A stretch of 12,893 nucleotides of DNA, from contig JAEWEX010000218.1 in assembly GCA_023389135.1 (NCBI GenBank), positions 1 to 12,893 on the forward strand, in the 5' to 3' direction. The notes under the pieces are model-generated. The model saw only the letters and a list, made by a program, of their open reading frames with translations, had not been told where the DNA came from and did no database searches. Shown here piece by piece: positions 6,873-12,592 of the stretch (its first letter is position 1; each line of letters opens with the position of its first letter). This stretch comes from Pseudomonadota bacterium (GTDB lineage: Bacteria; Pseudomonadota; Alphaproteobacteria; Rhizobiales; Methylopilaceae). The position numbers and the translations under genes are program-made.

Positions 6873-7821
6873 ACGCCGGCGTGCGCGGCGGCCCGCCCGC
6901 CAGCACCCGCCCGACATTGTCCGTACAGACGCCCCAGGCGTGGTTGCGCGCCTCCACCGTGCAGCCGCCCATATGCGGCGTCAGCATCACGTTGGGCATG
7001 TCGGCCAGTTCTGCGGGCACGTCGGGCTCGAACTCGAAGACGTCGAGGCCCGCTCCGGCGATGCGCCCCGTTCGCAGCGCCGCCACCAGGTCGTCGTTCT
7101 TCACCACAGGGCCGCGCGCCAGGTTGATGAGGATGGCGCCGGGCCGCATGGCCGCGAAGGCCGCCGCGTCGATCAGGTGGCGGGTATCGGGCGTCAGCGG
7201 GCAGTGCAGGCTGACCACGTCGGCGGTCGCGAGCAGGCGGTCCAGCGGCAGCCAACCGGGCGCACCCTCGCCGGAGCGGCTGTGATGGACCACCTCCATG
7301 CCGAACGCCTCCGCCCGCCGCTCGACCTCGCGGCCGATGCGGCCGTGGCCGACGATGCCGATCCGCTTGCCGGAGAGCGACATGCCGTCCCAGCGCCCGC
7401 CGGGCATCCAGCCGTCGGTCTTCCACCGGCCGGACCGGACATAGCCGTCGGCCTCCACCAGCCGCTTGGCCAGCGCCAGCAGCAGGGCGAGGGCGTGGGT
7501 GGCGGTGTCGGCGGCGTAGCTGTCGGGACAGTTGGTGCCCCACACGCCGCGGCTTCGCATGGCGGCGATGTCCATGTTGTCGAAGCCGGCCGCGGTGTTG
7601 GCCACGATCTTCAGCAGCGGCGCCGCGGCCAGCAGCTCGGCGTCGATCCTGAGCTCGTTCTGGTTGATCACGGCGGATGCCTCCGCCACCCGCGACAGCG
7701 CCTCCGCGCGCGACATGCCGCGGGCGGGGTCGGCGCCGAACACCACCCGGCCATGCGCCTCCAGCGCCAGCACCACGGGGTCGGGGGCGCGGCTCGTCAC
7801 CAGGATCACGGGTCGGTCCAT
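6862..7821 (-). CDS. D-2-hydroxyacid dehydrogenase, NADP-type (glyoxylate/hydroxypyruvate reductase-like)
   Basis: This is a second, only distantly similar D-2-hydroxyacid dehydrogenase, 319 aa. The substrate loop is NTAAGFDNMD (75-84), the Rossmann motif GHGRIG (158-163), and the second strand ends VVHHSRS, with S181-R182-S183 where an NAD enzyme has an acidic residue. This basic signature is typical of NADPH-using glyoxylate/hydroxypyruvate reductases. Catalytic residues are R236 (NLARGPVV), E265 (FEFEP) and H283 (TPHMGG). The start has GAGGAG 7 bases upstream on the minus strand. It is divergent from the enolase-superfamily gene and shares with it a regulatory region containing the cluster operator motif. 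It probably reduces a 2-oxo acid or aldehyde-derived product of the pathway, for example glyoxylate or hydroxypyruvate. Exact substrate unknown. Confidence 0.87.
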   Translation of the reverse strand: MDRPVILVTSRAPDPVVLALEAHGRVVFGADPARGMSRAEALSRVAEASAVINQNELRIDAELLAAAPLLKIVANTAAGFDNMDIAAMRSRGVWGTNCPDSYAADTATHALALLLALAKRLVEADGYVRSGRWKTDGWMPGGRWDGMSLSGKRIGIVGHGRIGREVERRAEAFGMEVVHHSRSGEGAPGWLPLDRLLATADVVSLHCPLTPDTRHLIDAAAFAAMRPGAILINLARGPVVKNDDLVAALRTGRIAGAGLDVFEFEPDVPAELADMPNVMLTPHMGGCTVEARNHAWGVCTDNVGRVLAGGPPRTPAFSM

Positions 7822-7870
7822 CTCGTCGCTCCTCGTCGCGGCCGGGCAAACGCGATTGTCGCCGGGGTAT

Positions 7871-7890
7871 AAATGATAGAGTATTCAATA
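7871..7890. promoter_or_regulatory. Putative operator in the divergent intergenic region
   Basis: On the minus strand this reads TATTGAATACTCTATCATTT. It shares TATTGA and TCTATCA, at the same 4-base spacing, with the palindrome at 9123-9142 (14 of 20 positions identical when aligned in opposite orientation). It lies in an AT-rich island between the leftward dehydrogenase (start 7821) and the rightward enolase-superfamily gene (start 7969), so one bound regulator could control both. The promoters themselves are not clear. Confidence 0.55.
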
Positions 7891-7968
7891 ACGGGCGGGG
7901 AAGGGGCCGCCGCCCCGGTCCGCACACCAACAAGCCCCGCGGGAGGCCGGCGTGCCGGGGCCAGTTCG

Positions 7969-9096
7969 ATGAAGATCGCGTCCGTCGCAACCCATGTCCT
8001 GGAAGCGCCGATCAGCCAGCCCTTCGGCTGGTCGTTCCAGCGCACCGCCGTGCGCGCCACCTGCCTGGTGGAGATCACCACCGACGACGGCATCGTCGGC
8101 TGGGGCGAGTGCTTCGGCCCGGCGCGCCTCAACGCCGCCGTGGTCAAGGCATTCGAGAAGCACCTGGTCGGCGCCGACGCCACCGGCATCGAGCCGATCT
8201 GGCAGACGCTCTACAACCAGTTCCGCGACCAGGGCCAGAAGGGCCTCGCCGTCACGGCGCTGTCGGGCGTCGACATCGCGCTGTGGGACATCGCCGGCAA
8301 GGCGCTCGGGGCGCCGGTCCACCGGCTGATGGGCGGCGCCCAGCGCCGGCGCGTCCAGGCCTACGCCACCGGCACCTACCGCCGCGACGAGGGCGATCCG
8401 CTGGACTATGTGGTCGAGGAGGTGCGCGGCTACGTGGCCGAGGGCTTCTCCGGCGTGAAGCTCAAGATCGGCCGCGACGTCGAGGAGGACGTGGCGCTGA
8501 TCCGGGCCGTCAGGTCGGCCATCGGCCCCAAGACGATGCTGGCCCTGGACGCCAACCACGGCTACGACGCGCTGGACGCCATCGCGCTCGGCCGCCGGGT
8601 CGCCGACCAGGACATCGCCTGGTTCGAGGAGCCGGTGATCCCGGAGGACCGGGCGAGCTACATCGAGGTGCGCCGCGGCCAGCCGATCCCGGTGGCGGGC
8701 GGGGAGTGCGAGTTCACCCGCTGGGGCTTCCTGGACATTCTCGCGAGCCGCGCCATGGACATCGTGCAGCCCGACACCTGCGCCGCCGGCGGGCTGTCGG
8801 AGTGCCGCAAGATCGCCGACATGGCGGCGGCGTTCGGCGTCCGCTACATCCCGCATGTCTGGGGCACCGGCATCGGCCTCTCGGCGGCGCTGCAGCTGCT
8901 GGCCGTGCTGCCGCACACGCCGCCGCGCTACAACGCCCGCGAGCCGCTGCTGGAGTTCGACCGCTCCGAGCACCCGTTCCGGCAGGCGGTGCTGACGGCC
9001 CCGCTGGAGCACGTGGATGGCTGGGTCCAGATCCCGGACGGGCCGGGGCTCGGCATCGAGGTCGACCGCGAAGCGGTGCGCCGTTTCACCGTATGA
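7969..9096 (+). CDS. Enolase-superfamily acid-sugar enzyme, D-galactarolactone cycloisomerase-like
   Basis: This 375-aa protein belongs to the mandelate racemase subgroup. The N-terminal capping domain covers about 1-125 and the TIM barrel follows. Active-site residues are K164 and K166 (GVKLKIG), metal ligands D195 (LDANHGY), E221 (FEEPV) and E246 (GGECEF), and the Asp-His dyad D269 (QPDT) and H296 (PHVWGTGIG). From memory of the family, it closely resembles Agrobacterium D-galactarolactone cycloisomerase in segments such as WGECFGPARLNAAVV, TALSGVDIALWDIAGK and EHPFRQAVL. It may therefore open a sugar-acid lactone or dehydrate an acid sugar to a 3-deoxy-2-keto acid. The start at 7969 (MKIASVATHVLE) is set by the family N-terminus; an in-frame ATG at 7873 would add 32 unconserved residues and run through the operator. 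Orthology to the cycloisomerase is not proven. Confidence 0.88.
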   Translation: MKIASVATHVLEAPISQPFGWSFQRTAVRATCLVEITTDDGIVGWGECFGPARLNAAVVKAFEKHLVGADATGIEPIWQTLYNQFRDQGQKGLAVTALSGVDIALWDIAGKALGAPVHRLMGGAQRRRVQAYATGTYRRDEGDPLDYVVEEVRGYVAEGFSGVKLKIGRDVEEDVALIRAVRSAIGPKTMLALDANHGYDALDAIALGRRVADQDIAWFEEPVIPEDRASYIEVRRGQPIPVAGGECEFTRWGFLDILASRAMDIVQPDTCAAGGLSECRKIADMAAAFGVRYIPHVWGTGIGLSAALQLLAVLPHTPPRYNAREPLLEFDRSEHPFRQAVLTAPLEHVDGWVQIPDGPGLGIEVDREAVRRFTV

Positions 9097-9122
9097 GGCG
9101 CGTGCGGGGCCGGCGGCCACTC

Positions 9123-9142
9123 TATTGACAGATCTATCAATA
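9123..9142. promoter_or_regulatory. Near-perfect 20-bp palindromic operator
   Basis: TATTGACAGATCTATCAATA is a palindrome with only one mismatched pair out of ten. It covers the -35 hexamer and the spacer of the predicted promoter at 9125-9154, the position expected of a repressor site. The arms TATTGA and TCTATCA recur at 7871-7890 and, weakly, at 3-22. Palindromes of this length and AT content are typical of GntR-, LacI- or IclR-type regulators. The regulator gene is not in the window. Confidence 0.65.
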
Positions 9143-9154
9143 AAATCCGATAAT
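9125..9154 (+). promoter_or_regulatory. Sigma-70 promoter of the 9201 gene
   Basis: A perfect TTGACA at 9125-9130 is followed after 18 bases by GATAAT at 9149-9154 (5 of 6). This predicts transcription from about 9161, some 40 nt before the coding start. It shows that the 9201 gene is not just a read-through partner of the enolase-superfamily gene that ends 104 bp upstream. Confidence 0.6.
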
Positions 9155-9200
9155 CCGCTGTGATAACAGCCGTGCGGGCCTTTCCGGCCGAGGGAGATGC

Positions 9201-9830
9201 GTGGGCATGACGGGAACGGGCGAACAGGGCCGGGGACTGCTGCTGGCGATGATGGAGCCGCCGGCGACGCTCGAGGACGAGTTCCAGGACTGGTATGACG
9301 GCGAGCACTTCCCCGAGCGCGCCGGAACCGAGGGTTTCCGCACCGCCAACCGCTTCGTGTGCATCGACGGCTGGCCGCGCTACCTGGCGCTCTACGACCT
9401 CGATGACGTGGAGGTGATGCGCGGTCCCGGCTACGCGAAGATCGCCGGCGACAACTATTCGCGCTGGACCCACCGCATCGTGCCCAAGGTGTGGGGCCAC
9501 TACCGCGCGGAAGGCACGCAGATCCATCCCGGCCGCGCCGAATTCGGCGAGAAGGGCCGCGCCGCGCGCGTCGCCATCTGGCGCTTCCGCCAGATGCCGG
9601 CGACGCTGGAGGAGGCGCTGGTCGGCGGCCTGCGCCGCATCTACGACGCGCGCCCGGAGACCGCGCAGACGCGCGTGTTCCGCTCGCCGCAGCCCGGCGG
9701 GCACGACTACATCGCCATCGTGGAACTGCACGCGCCGCTGACGCTTCCGGCCGGCGCCGTGGAAGCGCTGGGCGGGGCGCTGAAGCATCTGGACATGCTC
9801 AACACGTACGTCTGCTACAACCGCGTCTGA
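9201..9830 (+). CDS. Two-domain dimeric alpha-beta-barrel (EthD/DUF4286-like) protein
   Basis: This is a 209-aa soluble protein of uncertain function. The first half (about 11-100) carries the pattern seen in ferredoxin-like dimeric alpha-beta-barrel proteins: an opening strand GLLLAMMEPP, the WYDGEH motif (W31, D33, E35, H36), GFRTANRF and a YLALYDLDD strand. The second half (about 120-205) looks like a degenerate repeat of the same fold, with VAIWRFR, FRSPQPG and YIAIVELH, but without the WYDxEH motif. Such proteins often accompany catabolic gene clusters and may be lyases, isomerases or stability factors; I do not assign a reaction. The start is either GTG 9201 or ATG 9207, both after AGGGAG at 9191-9196. 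Its own promoter carries the cluster operator, which ties it to the same pathway. Confidence 0.75.
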   Translation: MGMTGTGEQGRGLLLAMMEPPATLEDEFQDWYDGEHFPERAGTEGFRTANRFVCIDGWPRYLALYDLDDVEVMRGPGYAKIAGDNYSRWTHRIVPKVWGHYRAEGTQIHPGRAEFGEKGRAARVAIWRFRQMPATLEEALVGGLRRIYDARPETAQTRVFRSPQPGGHDYIAIVELHAPLTLPAGAVEALGGALKHLDMLNTYVCYNRV

Positions 9831-9866
9831 ACAGGCGACTGTGGGGATAGGGGCGGCGCGGCGTGG

Positions 9867-9951
9867 TGGTGCGGGCGGTCGGGCTCGAACCGACACTCCT
9901 TTCGGAACCGGATTTTGAGTCCGGCGCGTCTACCAGTTCCACCACGCCCGC
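9867..9951 (-). tRNA. tRNA-Leu (anticodon CAA)
   Basis: On the minus strand the acceptor GCGGGCG (5' end at 9951) pairs with CGCCCGC (9871-9877), followed by discriminator A and an encoded CCA ending at 9867. The anticodon stem-loop CCGGA-CTCAAAA-TCCGG places CAA at 9915-9917. The T arm GTCGG-TTCGAGC-CCGAC is intact, and a long variable arm fits the 85-nt leucine type. The 3' end faces the catabolic cluster on the left. Confidence 0.96.
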
Positions 9952-9982
9952 AGCCCGGGCCCTCGCGGGCGCCGCGGCGCGG

Positions 9983-10010
9983 ATCATAGCGGTGGCAGTG
10001 GCAGGCGCAA
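9983..10010 (-). promoter_or_regulatory. Putative promoter of tRNA-Leu
   Basis: On the minus strand TTGCGC (10005-10010) is followed after 16 bases by TATGAT (9983-9988), leaving 31 bases to the mature tRNA 5' end at 9951. The -10 matches 5 of 6 and the -35 is weaker. No other promoter-like pair is obvious between the tRNA and the divergent gene at 10086. Confidence 0.4.
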
Positions 10011-10085
10011 CGCCCAATGCGCCCGTGCGTCCCCCGCATGCGACGCCGATGGACTTCGGCGCGGCTCCGGCGTAGAGCCTGCGCC

Positions 10086-10667
10086 ATGCTGCGCCGCCTC
10101 TACGACTGGACCCTGAGCCTCGCCGCCCACCGCCACGCGCCGGCGGCGCTGGCGGGCGTGTCGTTCATCGAGAGCTCGGTGTTCCCCATCCCGCCCGACG
10201 TGCTGCTGATCCCCATGGTTCTGGCGCGCCGCGCCAAGGCCTGGGCCTATGCGGCGCTGTGCACCGCGGCGTCGGTGGCCGGCGGTGTGGCGGGCTACCT
10301 GATCGGGTGGCTGCTGTTCGATGCGCTCGGCCGGCCGATCCTCGAACTCTACGGCTATGGCGACAAGTTCGGCGAGTTCGCCGCCCAGTACAACGACTGG
10401 GGCGCCTGGATCGTGTTCATCGCCGGCGTCACGCCGTTTCCCTACAAGGTCATCACCATCGCCTCGGGCGTGACGCAGCTGGACTTCCTCGTCTTCCTGG
10501 CCGCCAGCATCGCGGCGCGCGGGCTGAGGTTCTTCGCGGTGGCGGCGCTGCTCTACAAATTCGGCCCGCCGGTGCAGGCCTTCATCGAGAAGCGGCTGGG
10601 GCTCGTCTTCACCGTCGGCGTGGTGCTGCTGATCGGCGGCTTTGCCGCCGTCCGCCTGTTCCTGTGA
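10086..10667 (+). CDS. YqaA/DedA-family (SNARE-associated) membrane protein
   Basis: This 193-aa integral membrane protein has the marks of the DedA superfamily, YqaA branch: FIESSVFPIPPDVLLIPM (27-44), the AGVTPFPYKVITIASG segment (113-128) with its re-entrant proline loop, and R145-G146 in SIAARGLRFF. Hydrophobic segments lie near 17-45, 52-80, 108-128, 132-156 and 172-193. DedA proteins are thought to move or flip lipids (undecaprenyl phosphate in several cases) and to support envelope homeostasis; the specific role of YqaA is not established. The start at 10086 is chosen because an in-frame ATG at 10017 would add 23 arginine-rich residues over the tRNA promoter region. No strong Shine-Dalgarno is visible. 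dsbB follows 8 bp downstream, probably co-transcribed. Confidence 0.85.
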   Translation: MLRRLYDWTLSLAAHRHAPAALAGVSFIESSVFPIPPDVLLIPMVLARRAKAWAYAALCTAASVAGGVAGYLIGWLLFDALGRPILELYGYGDKFGEFAAQYNDWGAWIVFIAGVTPFPYKVITIASGVTQLDFLVFLAASIAARGLRFFAVAALLYKFGPPVQAFIEKRLGLVFTVGVVLLIGGFAAVRLFL

Positions 10668-10675
10668 GGCGGCGG

Positions 10676-11170
10676 ATGCCGGGGCGGCCCGATCTTGCGT
10701 CCGCGGCGCTGCTGGTCGCGGGCCTCGGCGGGCTCGTCATCCTGGTCGCCCTGGTGTTCGAGCACGGTTTCGGCTACGCGCCGTGCCCGCTGTGCCTCAG
10801 GCAGCGCTGGCCCTACTATCTCGGCGTGCCGCTGGCGCTGGCGGCGTTCGGCCTCGCCTCGGGCGGCCGCCCCCGGGCCGGTGCGGCGCTGCTCGGTCTG
10901 GTCGCCGCGGTGTTCGCCGTCTCCGCGGGCCTCGGCGTCCACCATGCCGGCATTGAATGGGGTTTCTGGGCGGGTCCCGCTGACTGCGCCGGATCGGGCC
11001 CGGCGCCGGGCGGGGGAAGTCTGATGGACGATCTGCGCTCCACCTCCCGCATCGTGCGCTGCGACGAGGCGGCGTGGCGGTTCCTCGGCCTGTCCTTCGC
11101 GGGCTGGAACGTTGTCGCAAGCACGTGCCTCGCCGCGCTCGCGGCTGCAGGGGCGGCGCGCGGCCGATAG
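10676..11170 (+). CDS. dsbB: Disulfide bond formation protein B
   Basis: This is a 164-aa inner-membrane thiol oxidase that re-oxidises DsbA and passes the electrons to quinone. Four membrane segments can be seen (about 8-28, 46-62, 68-88 and 136-160). The two cysteine pairs are present: C37 and C40 in PCPLC near the first periplasmic loop, and C104 and C129 (PADCAG and VRCDE) in the second loop, followed by the family signature LGLSFAGWN. The ATG at 10676 has GAGG 6 bases upstream; a GTG at 10664, overlapping the preceding stop, is an in-frame alternative adding four residues (VRRR). It lies directly behind the YqaA/DedA gene, so the pair may form an envelope-maintenance unit. Its identity is firm. 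Confidence 0.9.
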   Translation: MPGRPDLASAALLVAGLGGLVILVALVFEHGFGYAPCPLCLRQRWPYYLGVPLALAAFGLASGGRPRAGAALLGLVAAVFAVSAGLGVHHAGIEWGFWAGPADCAGSGPAPGGGSLMDDLRSTSRIVRCDEAAWRFLGLSFAGWNVVASTCLAALAAAGAARGR

Positions 11171-11190
11171 CGGAACATGCGTGTTGACCG

Positions 11191-11220
11191 TTGCAAAGCC
11201 CGCCGGCTTTGGTCTATAGA
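11191..11220 (+). promoter_or_regulatory. Putative promoter of tRNA-Gly
   Basis: TTGCAA (11191-11196) is followed after 18 bases by TATAGA (11215-11220), 40 bases before the mature tRNA. A TTGACC at 11184-11189 lies 25 bases from the same -10, too far to be its partner. A perfect 7-bp inverted repeat, CAAAGCC-cgcc-GGCTTTG (11194-11211), fills the spacer and might act as a weak terminator for dsbB or as a binding site. Confidence 0.45.
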
Positions 11221-11260
11221 CACGGCCTCGGCGGCGCTTCCGCCCGAGAATCTGGTGCGT

Positions 11261-11335
11261 GCGGGTGTAGCTCAGGGGTAGAGCACAACCTTGCCAAGGT
11301 TGGGGTCGAGGGTTCGAATCCCTTCGCCCGCTCCA
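11261..11335 (+). tRNA. tRNA-Gly (anticodon GCC)
   Basis: The acceptor GCGGGTG (11261-11267) pairs with CGCCCGC (11325-11331), then T and an encoded CCA ending at 11335. The D arm region AGCTCAGGGGTAGAGC, the anticodon loop TTGCCAA with GCC at 11293-11295, and the T loop GGTTCGAATCC are all canonical. Length is 75 nt with the CCA. Confidence 0.97.
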
Positions 11336-11362
11336 GATTCCCGCCTTCGGGGCGATGCGACG

Positions 11363-11382
11363 AGGCCGCGGCGACGCGGCCT
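11363..11382 (+). terminator. Terminator-like hairpin after tRNA-Gly
   Basis: AGGCCGCG (11363-11370) and CGCGGCCT (11375-11382) form an 8-bp perfect stem with a GCGA tetraloop, followed by the mildly T-rich TCGCCGTTTC. The position, 28 bases after the tRNA, fits a terminator. The T-tract is weak, as is common in very GC-rich genomes. Confidence 0.55.
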
Positions 11383-11584
11383 TCGCCGTTTCAGGACCGG
11401 ACCAAGGTATCCGTCCGCTCGAAGCGGCGCGGGAGCCAGCGCACAGATCGCGTTCGAAGTCGGCCAGAGAGTTCCGGCATCGACAACCCGCCCCAGCGTC
11501 CGCCAGGCGCAACCGACCCGAATGACACGCCCCGGCCCTGTCTCTATATCCGCGGCGCGGCGCAGCCGGCACGCGGCCGGACGC
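11383..11584. other. Stretch without recognisable features
   Basis: About 200 bases lie between the tRNA-Gly hairpin and the small leftward gene. I see no convincing coding frame, RNA gene or repeat. Open frames that run through it also read through the tRNA and show no family motifs. Confidence 0.4.
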
Positions 11585-11791
11585 TCACGCTCCCGGACGG
11601 GCCGCCTCGTCCTCCGCCGGCGCGCGGCGGTCTTCCCGTCCCGCGCCGCGGCGGGCGGCGAGGCCCACCTGCAGGGTCCAGGCGGCCTCGGTCAGCCGGC
11701 GCGGCGTCGCCTCGCGCTCCGTCTCCTCCAGCAGCAGCCGGAGATCCGCAGCCTCGTCCGGCGGAATGGCAGGTCCGTTTGCGTTGCCCAT
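11585..11791 (-). CDS. Small hypothetical protein, faint NepR-like pattern
   Basis: This frame encodes 68 residues, rich in Glu, Arg and Ala and without membrane segments or a signal peptide. Residues 16-40 (LRLLLEET, then EREATPRRLTEAAWTLQ) form a probable helical hairpin. The spacing L-R-x-L...E-x-x-P-x-R-L-x-E recalls the core of NepR, the small anti-sigma factor of the alphaproteobacterial general stress response, but the EP dipeptide is EA and similarity is slight. A DUF-type cytoplasmic protein is just as likely. The ATG at 11789-11791 follows a 14-bp palindrome by 7 bases, and the upstream region shares space with a divergent gene. Longer versions of this frame reach far to the right through another gene and are rejected. 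Coding status is probable, not certain. Confidence 0.5.
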   Translation of the reverse strand: MGNANGPAIPPDEAADLRLLLEETEREATPRRLTEAAWTLQVGLAARRGAGREDRRAPAEDEAARPGA

Positions 11792-11798
11792 CAAGCAC

Positions 11799-11812
11799 CT
11801 AACAATTGTTAG
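11799..11812. promoter_or_regulatory. Perfect 14-bp palindrome CTAACAATTGTTAG
   Basis: This palindrome has no mismatch and sits 7 bases from the start codon of the leftward 68-aa gene, where a bound protein would block transcription or translation. Its AT-rich arms stand out in GC-rich surroundings. The TAACAATTGTTA core is of the type bound by MarR-family regulators, but the family assignment is a guess. Confidence 0.5.
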
Positions 11813-11817
11813 CCCGC

Positions 11818-11830
11818 ACCCTGACAGGGT
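11818..11830. promoter_or_regulatory. Perfect 13-bp palindrome ACCCTGACAGGGT
   Basis: Two 6-base arms flank a single central A, 5 bases from the neighbouring palindrome at 11799-11812. It lies in the divergent intergenic region between the 68-aa gene and the DUF1440/DUF6789-like gene. As RNA it could not fold with a one-base loop, so a protein-binding site is the more natural reading. A TTGACA on the minus strand (11851-11856) is a possible -35 nearby. Confidence 0.4.
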
Positions 11831-11939
11831 TCTGTGCTTTTGTGACGGTTTGTCAAGCGCATGCGCCCCGATCATGTGGCGCCCCGGCCCGGTTGGCGAC
11901 CGGCGTTGCCAGCGGTCAACGTCGTGGAGCGGGGCCGGC

Positions 11940-11964
11940 GGAACAAACCGCGGGGATGAGCGAT
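11940..11964 (+). promoter_or_regulatory. Possible EcfG-type general stress promoter
   Basis: GGAAC (11940-11944) is followed after 16 bases by CGAT (11961-11964), one base from the GGAAC-N16/17-CGTT consensus used by EcfG sigma factors in alphaproteobacteria. It lies 35 bases before the start of the membrane protein gene at 11999, a normal leader length. A TTGACC at 11964-11969 also exists but has no good -10 at the right distance before the gene. Confidence 0.35.
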
Positions 11965-11998
11965 TGACCTGACTGTCCGGTGTAAGGAGGGCGCATTC

Positions 11999-12487
11999 AT
12001 GCGACGGCTGATATTCGGAGGGCTCGCGGGCCTCGCCGCCACGCTTACGATGACGGCCGCGGTGCGGCGCATCCATGACAGGATCGGTCCCGCCGACGAG
12101 CCGTTTCCCCTCTACGACGCCACCGACCGTCTGGCGGCGCGCTCGGTCGCCCGCCGACAGGCGAACACCGTGCTCGCCAATTTCGGCTACGGCGCGCTGG
12201 CGGGGGTGCTGTATGCTCTGGTGCCGGCAAACCGCCGGCCGGCCGGCGTCCGCTACGGGCTCGGCATGTGGGCCGCGAGCCAGATGGGGCTGGTTCCCAG
12301 CGCCCGCATCCTCGCGCCAGAGCAGCAGACGCCGCTGGAGCGCGGGGTGCTCATGCTGGCGGCCCATGTGGTGTGGGGCGTGGCGCTGTCGCAGGGGCTG
12401 AAGGAACTGGACCGCGTGTCGGGGCAGATCCTGGTGGAGCCGCCGGTGGAGCAGCCCAGGCTCTCCTGGTTCCGCAGGCGCGTCTGA
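11999..12487 (+). CDS. DUF1440/DUF6789-like membrane protein
   Basis: This 162-aa protein has hydrophobic segments near 4-22, 62-76, 86-100 and 116-134. The layout matches small membrane proteins of the DUF1440 (YagU) / DUF6789 type: an N-terminal GGLAGLAATLTMTA, then a short loop with DEPFPLYDATDRL, a central NFGYGALAGVLYALV, YGLGMWAASQMGLVP and a C-terminal LMLAAHVVWGVALSQGL. YagU of E. coli has been linked to acid resistance; no enzymatic activity is known. The ATG is preceded by a perfect AAGGAGG (11984-11990) at 8 bases, one of the strongest binding sites in the window. A possible stress-type promoter lies upstream. It is followed by a REP-like palindrome. The family call rests on remembered motifs, so the role is open. 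Confidence 0.72.
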   Translation: MRRLIFGGLAGLAATLTMTAAVRRIHDRIGPADEPFPLYDATDRLAARSVARRQANTVLANFGYGALAGVLYALVPANRRPAGVRYGLGMWAASQMGLVPSARILAPEQQTPLERGVLMLAAHVVWGVALSQGLKELDRVSGQILVEPPVEQPRLSWFRRRV

Positions 12488-12542
12488 GACCGGCGGCCGG
12501 CCGCTTTCGAGCGCCTTCGCTCTGCAGTTACGGCATTCCACC

Positions 12543-12568
12543 GGCCAGGCATGGATAAATGCCTGGCC
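12543..12568. repeat. REP-like palindrome with 10-bp perfect arms
   Basis: GGCCAGGCAT (12543-12552) and ATGCCTGGCC (12559-12568) are separated by GGATAA. The form, GGCC-rich arms with ATGG/CCAT edges around a short AT-containing loop, resembles the dispersed palindromic repeats of alphaproteobacterial genomes. It lies 55 bases after a stop codon and has no T-run, so it may also act as an mRNA-end stabiliser or bidirectional terminator. Confidence 0.5.
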
Positions 12569-12592
12569 ATACCGATGTTTGAGGCAACGGAC

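Noticed and set aside
7873..7968. 32-residue N-terminal extension of the enolase-superfamily protein
   Set aside because: The family begins at MKI, and the extension runs through the operator region and has no conserved residues.
7952..7972. GTG mini-frame (six codons) overlapping the 7969 start
   Set aside because: It does follow GGGAGG, but it is too short and generic to claim as a leader peptide; it may simply explain the position of the purine tract.
10017..10085. N-terminal extension of the YqaA/DedA protein
   Set aside because: It is an arginine-rich 23-residue stretch overlapping the tRNA-Leu upstream region and unlike the family N-terminus.
11191..11802. Rightward open frames through tRNA-Gly into 11802
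   Set aside because: They read through the tRNA, the terminator hairpin and the palindrome, with no recognisable protein family.
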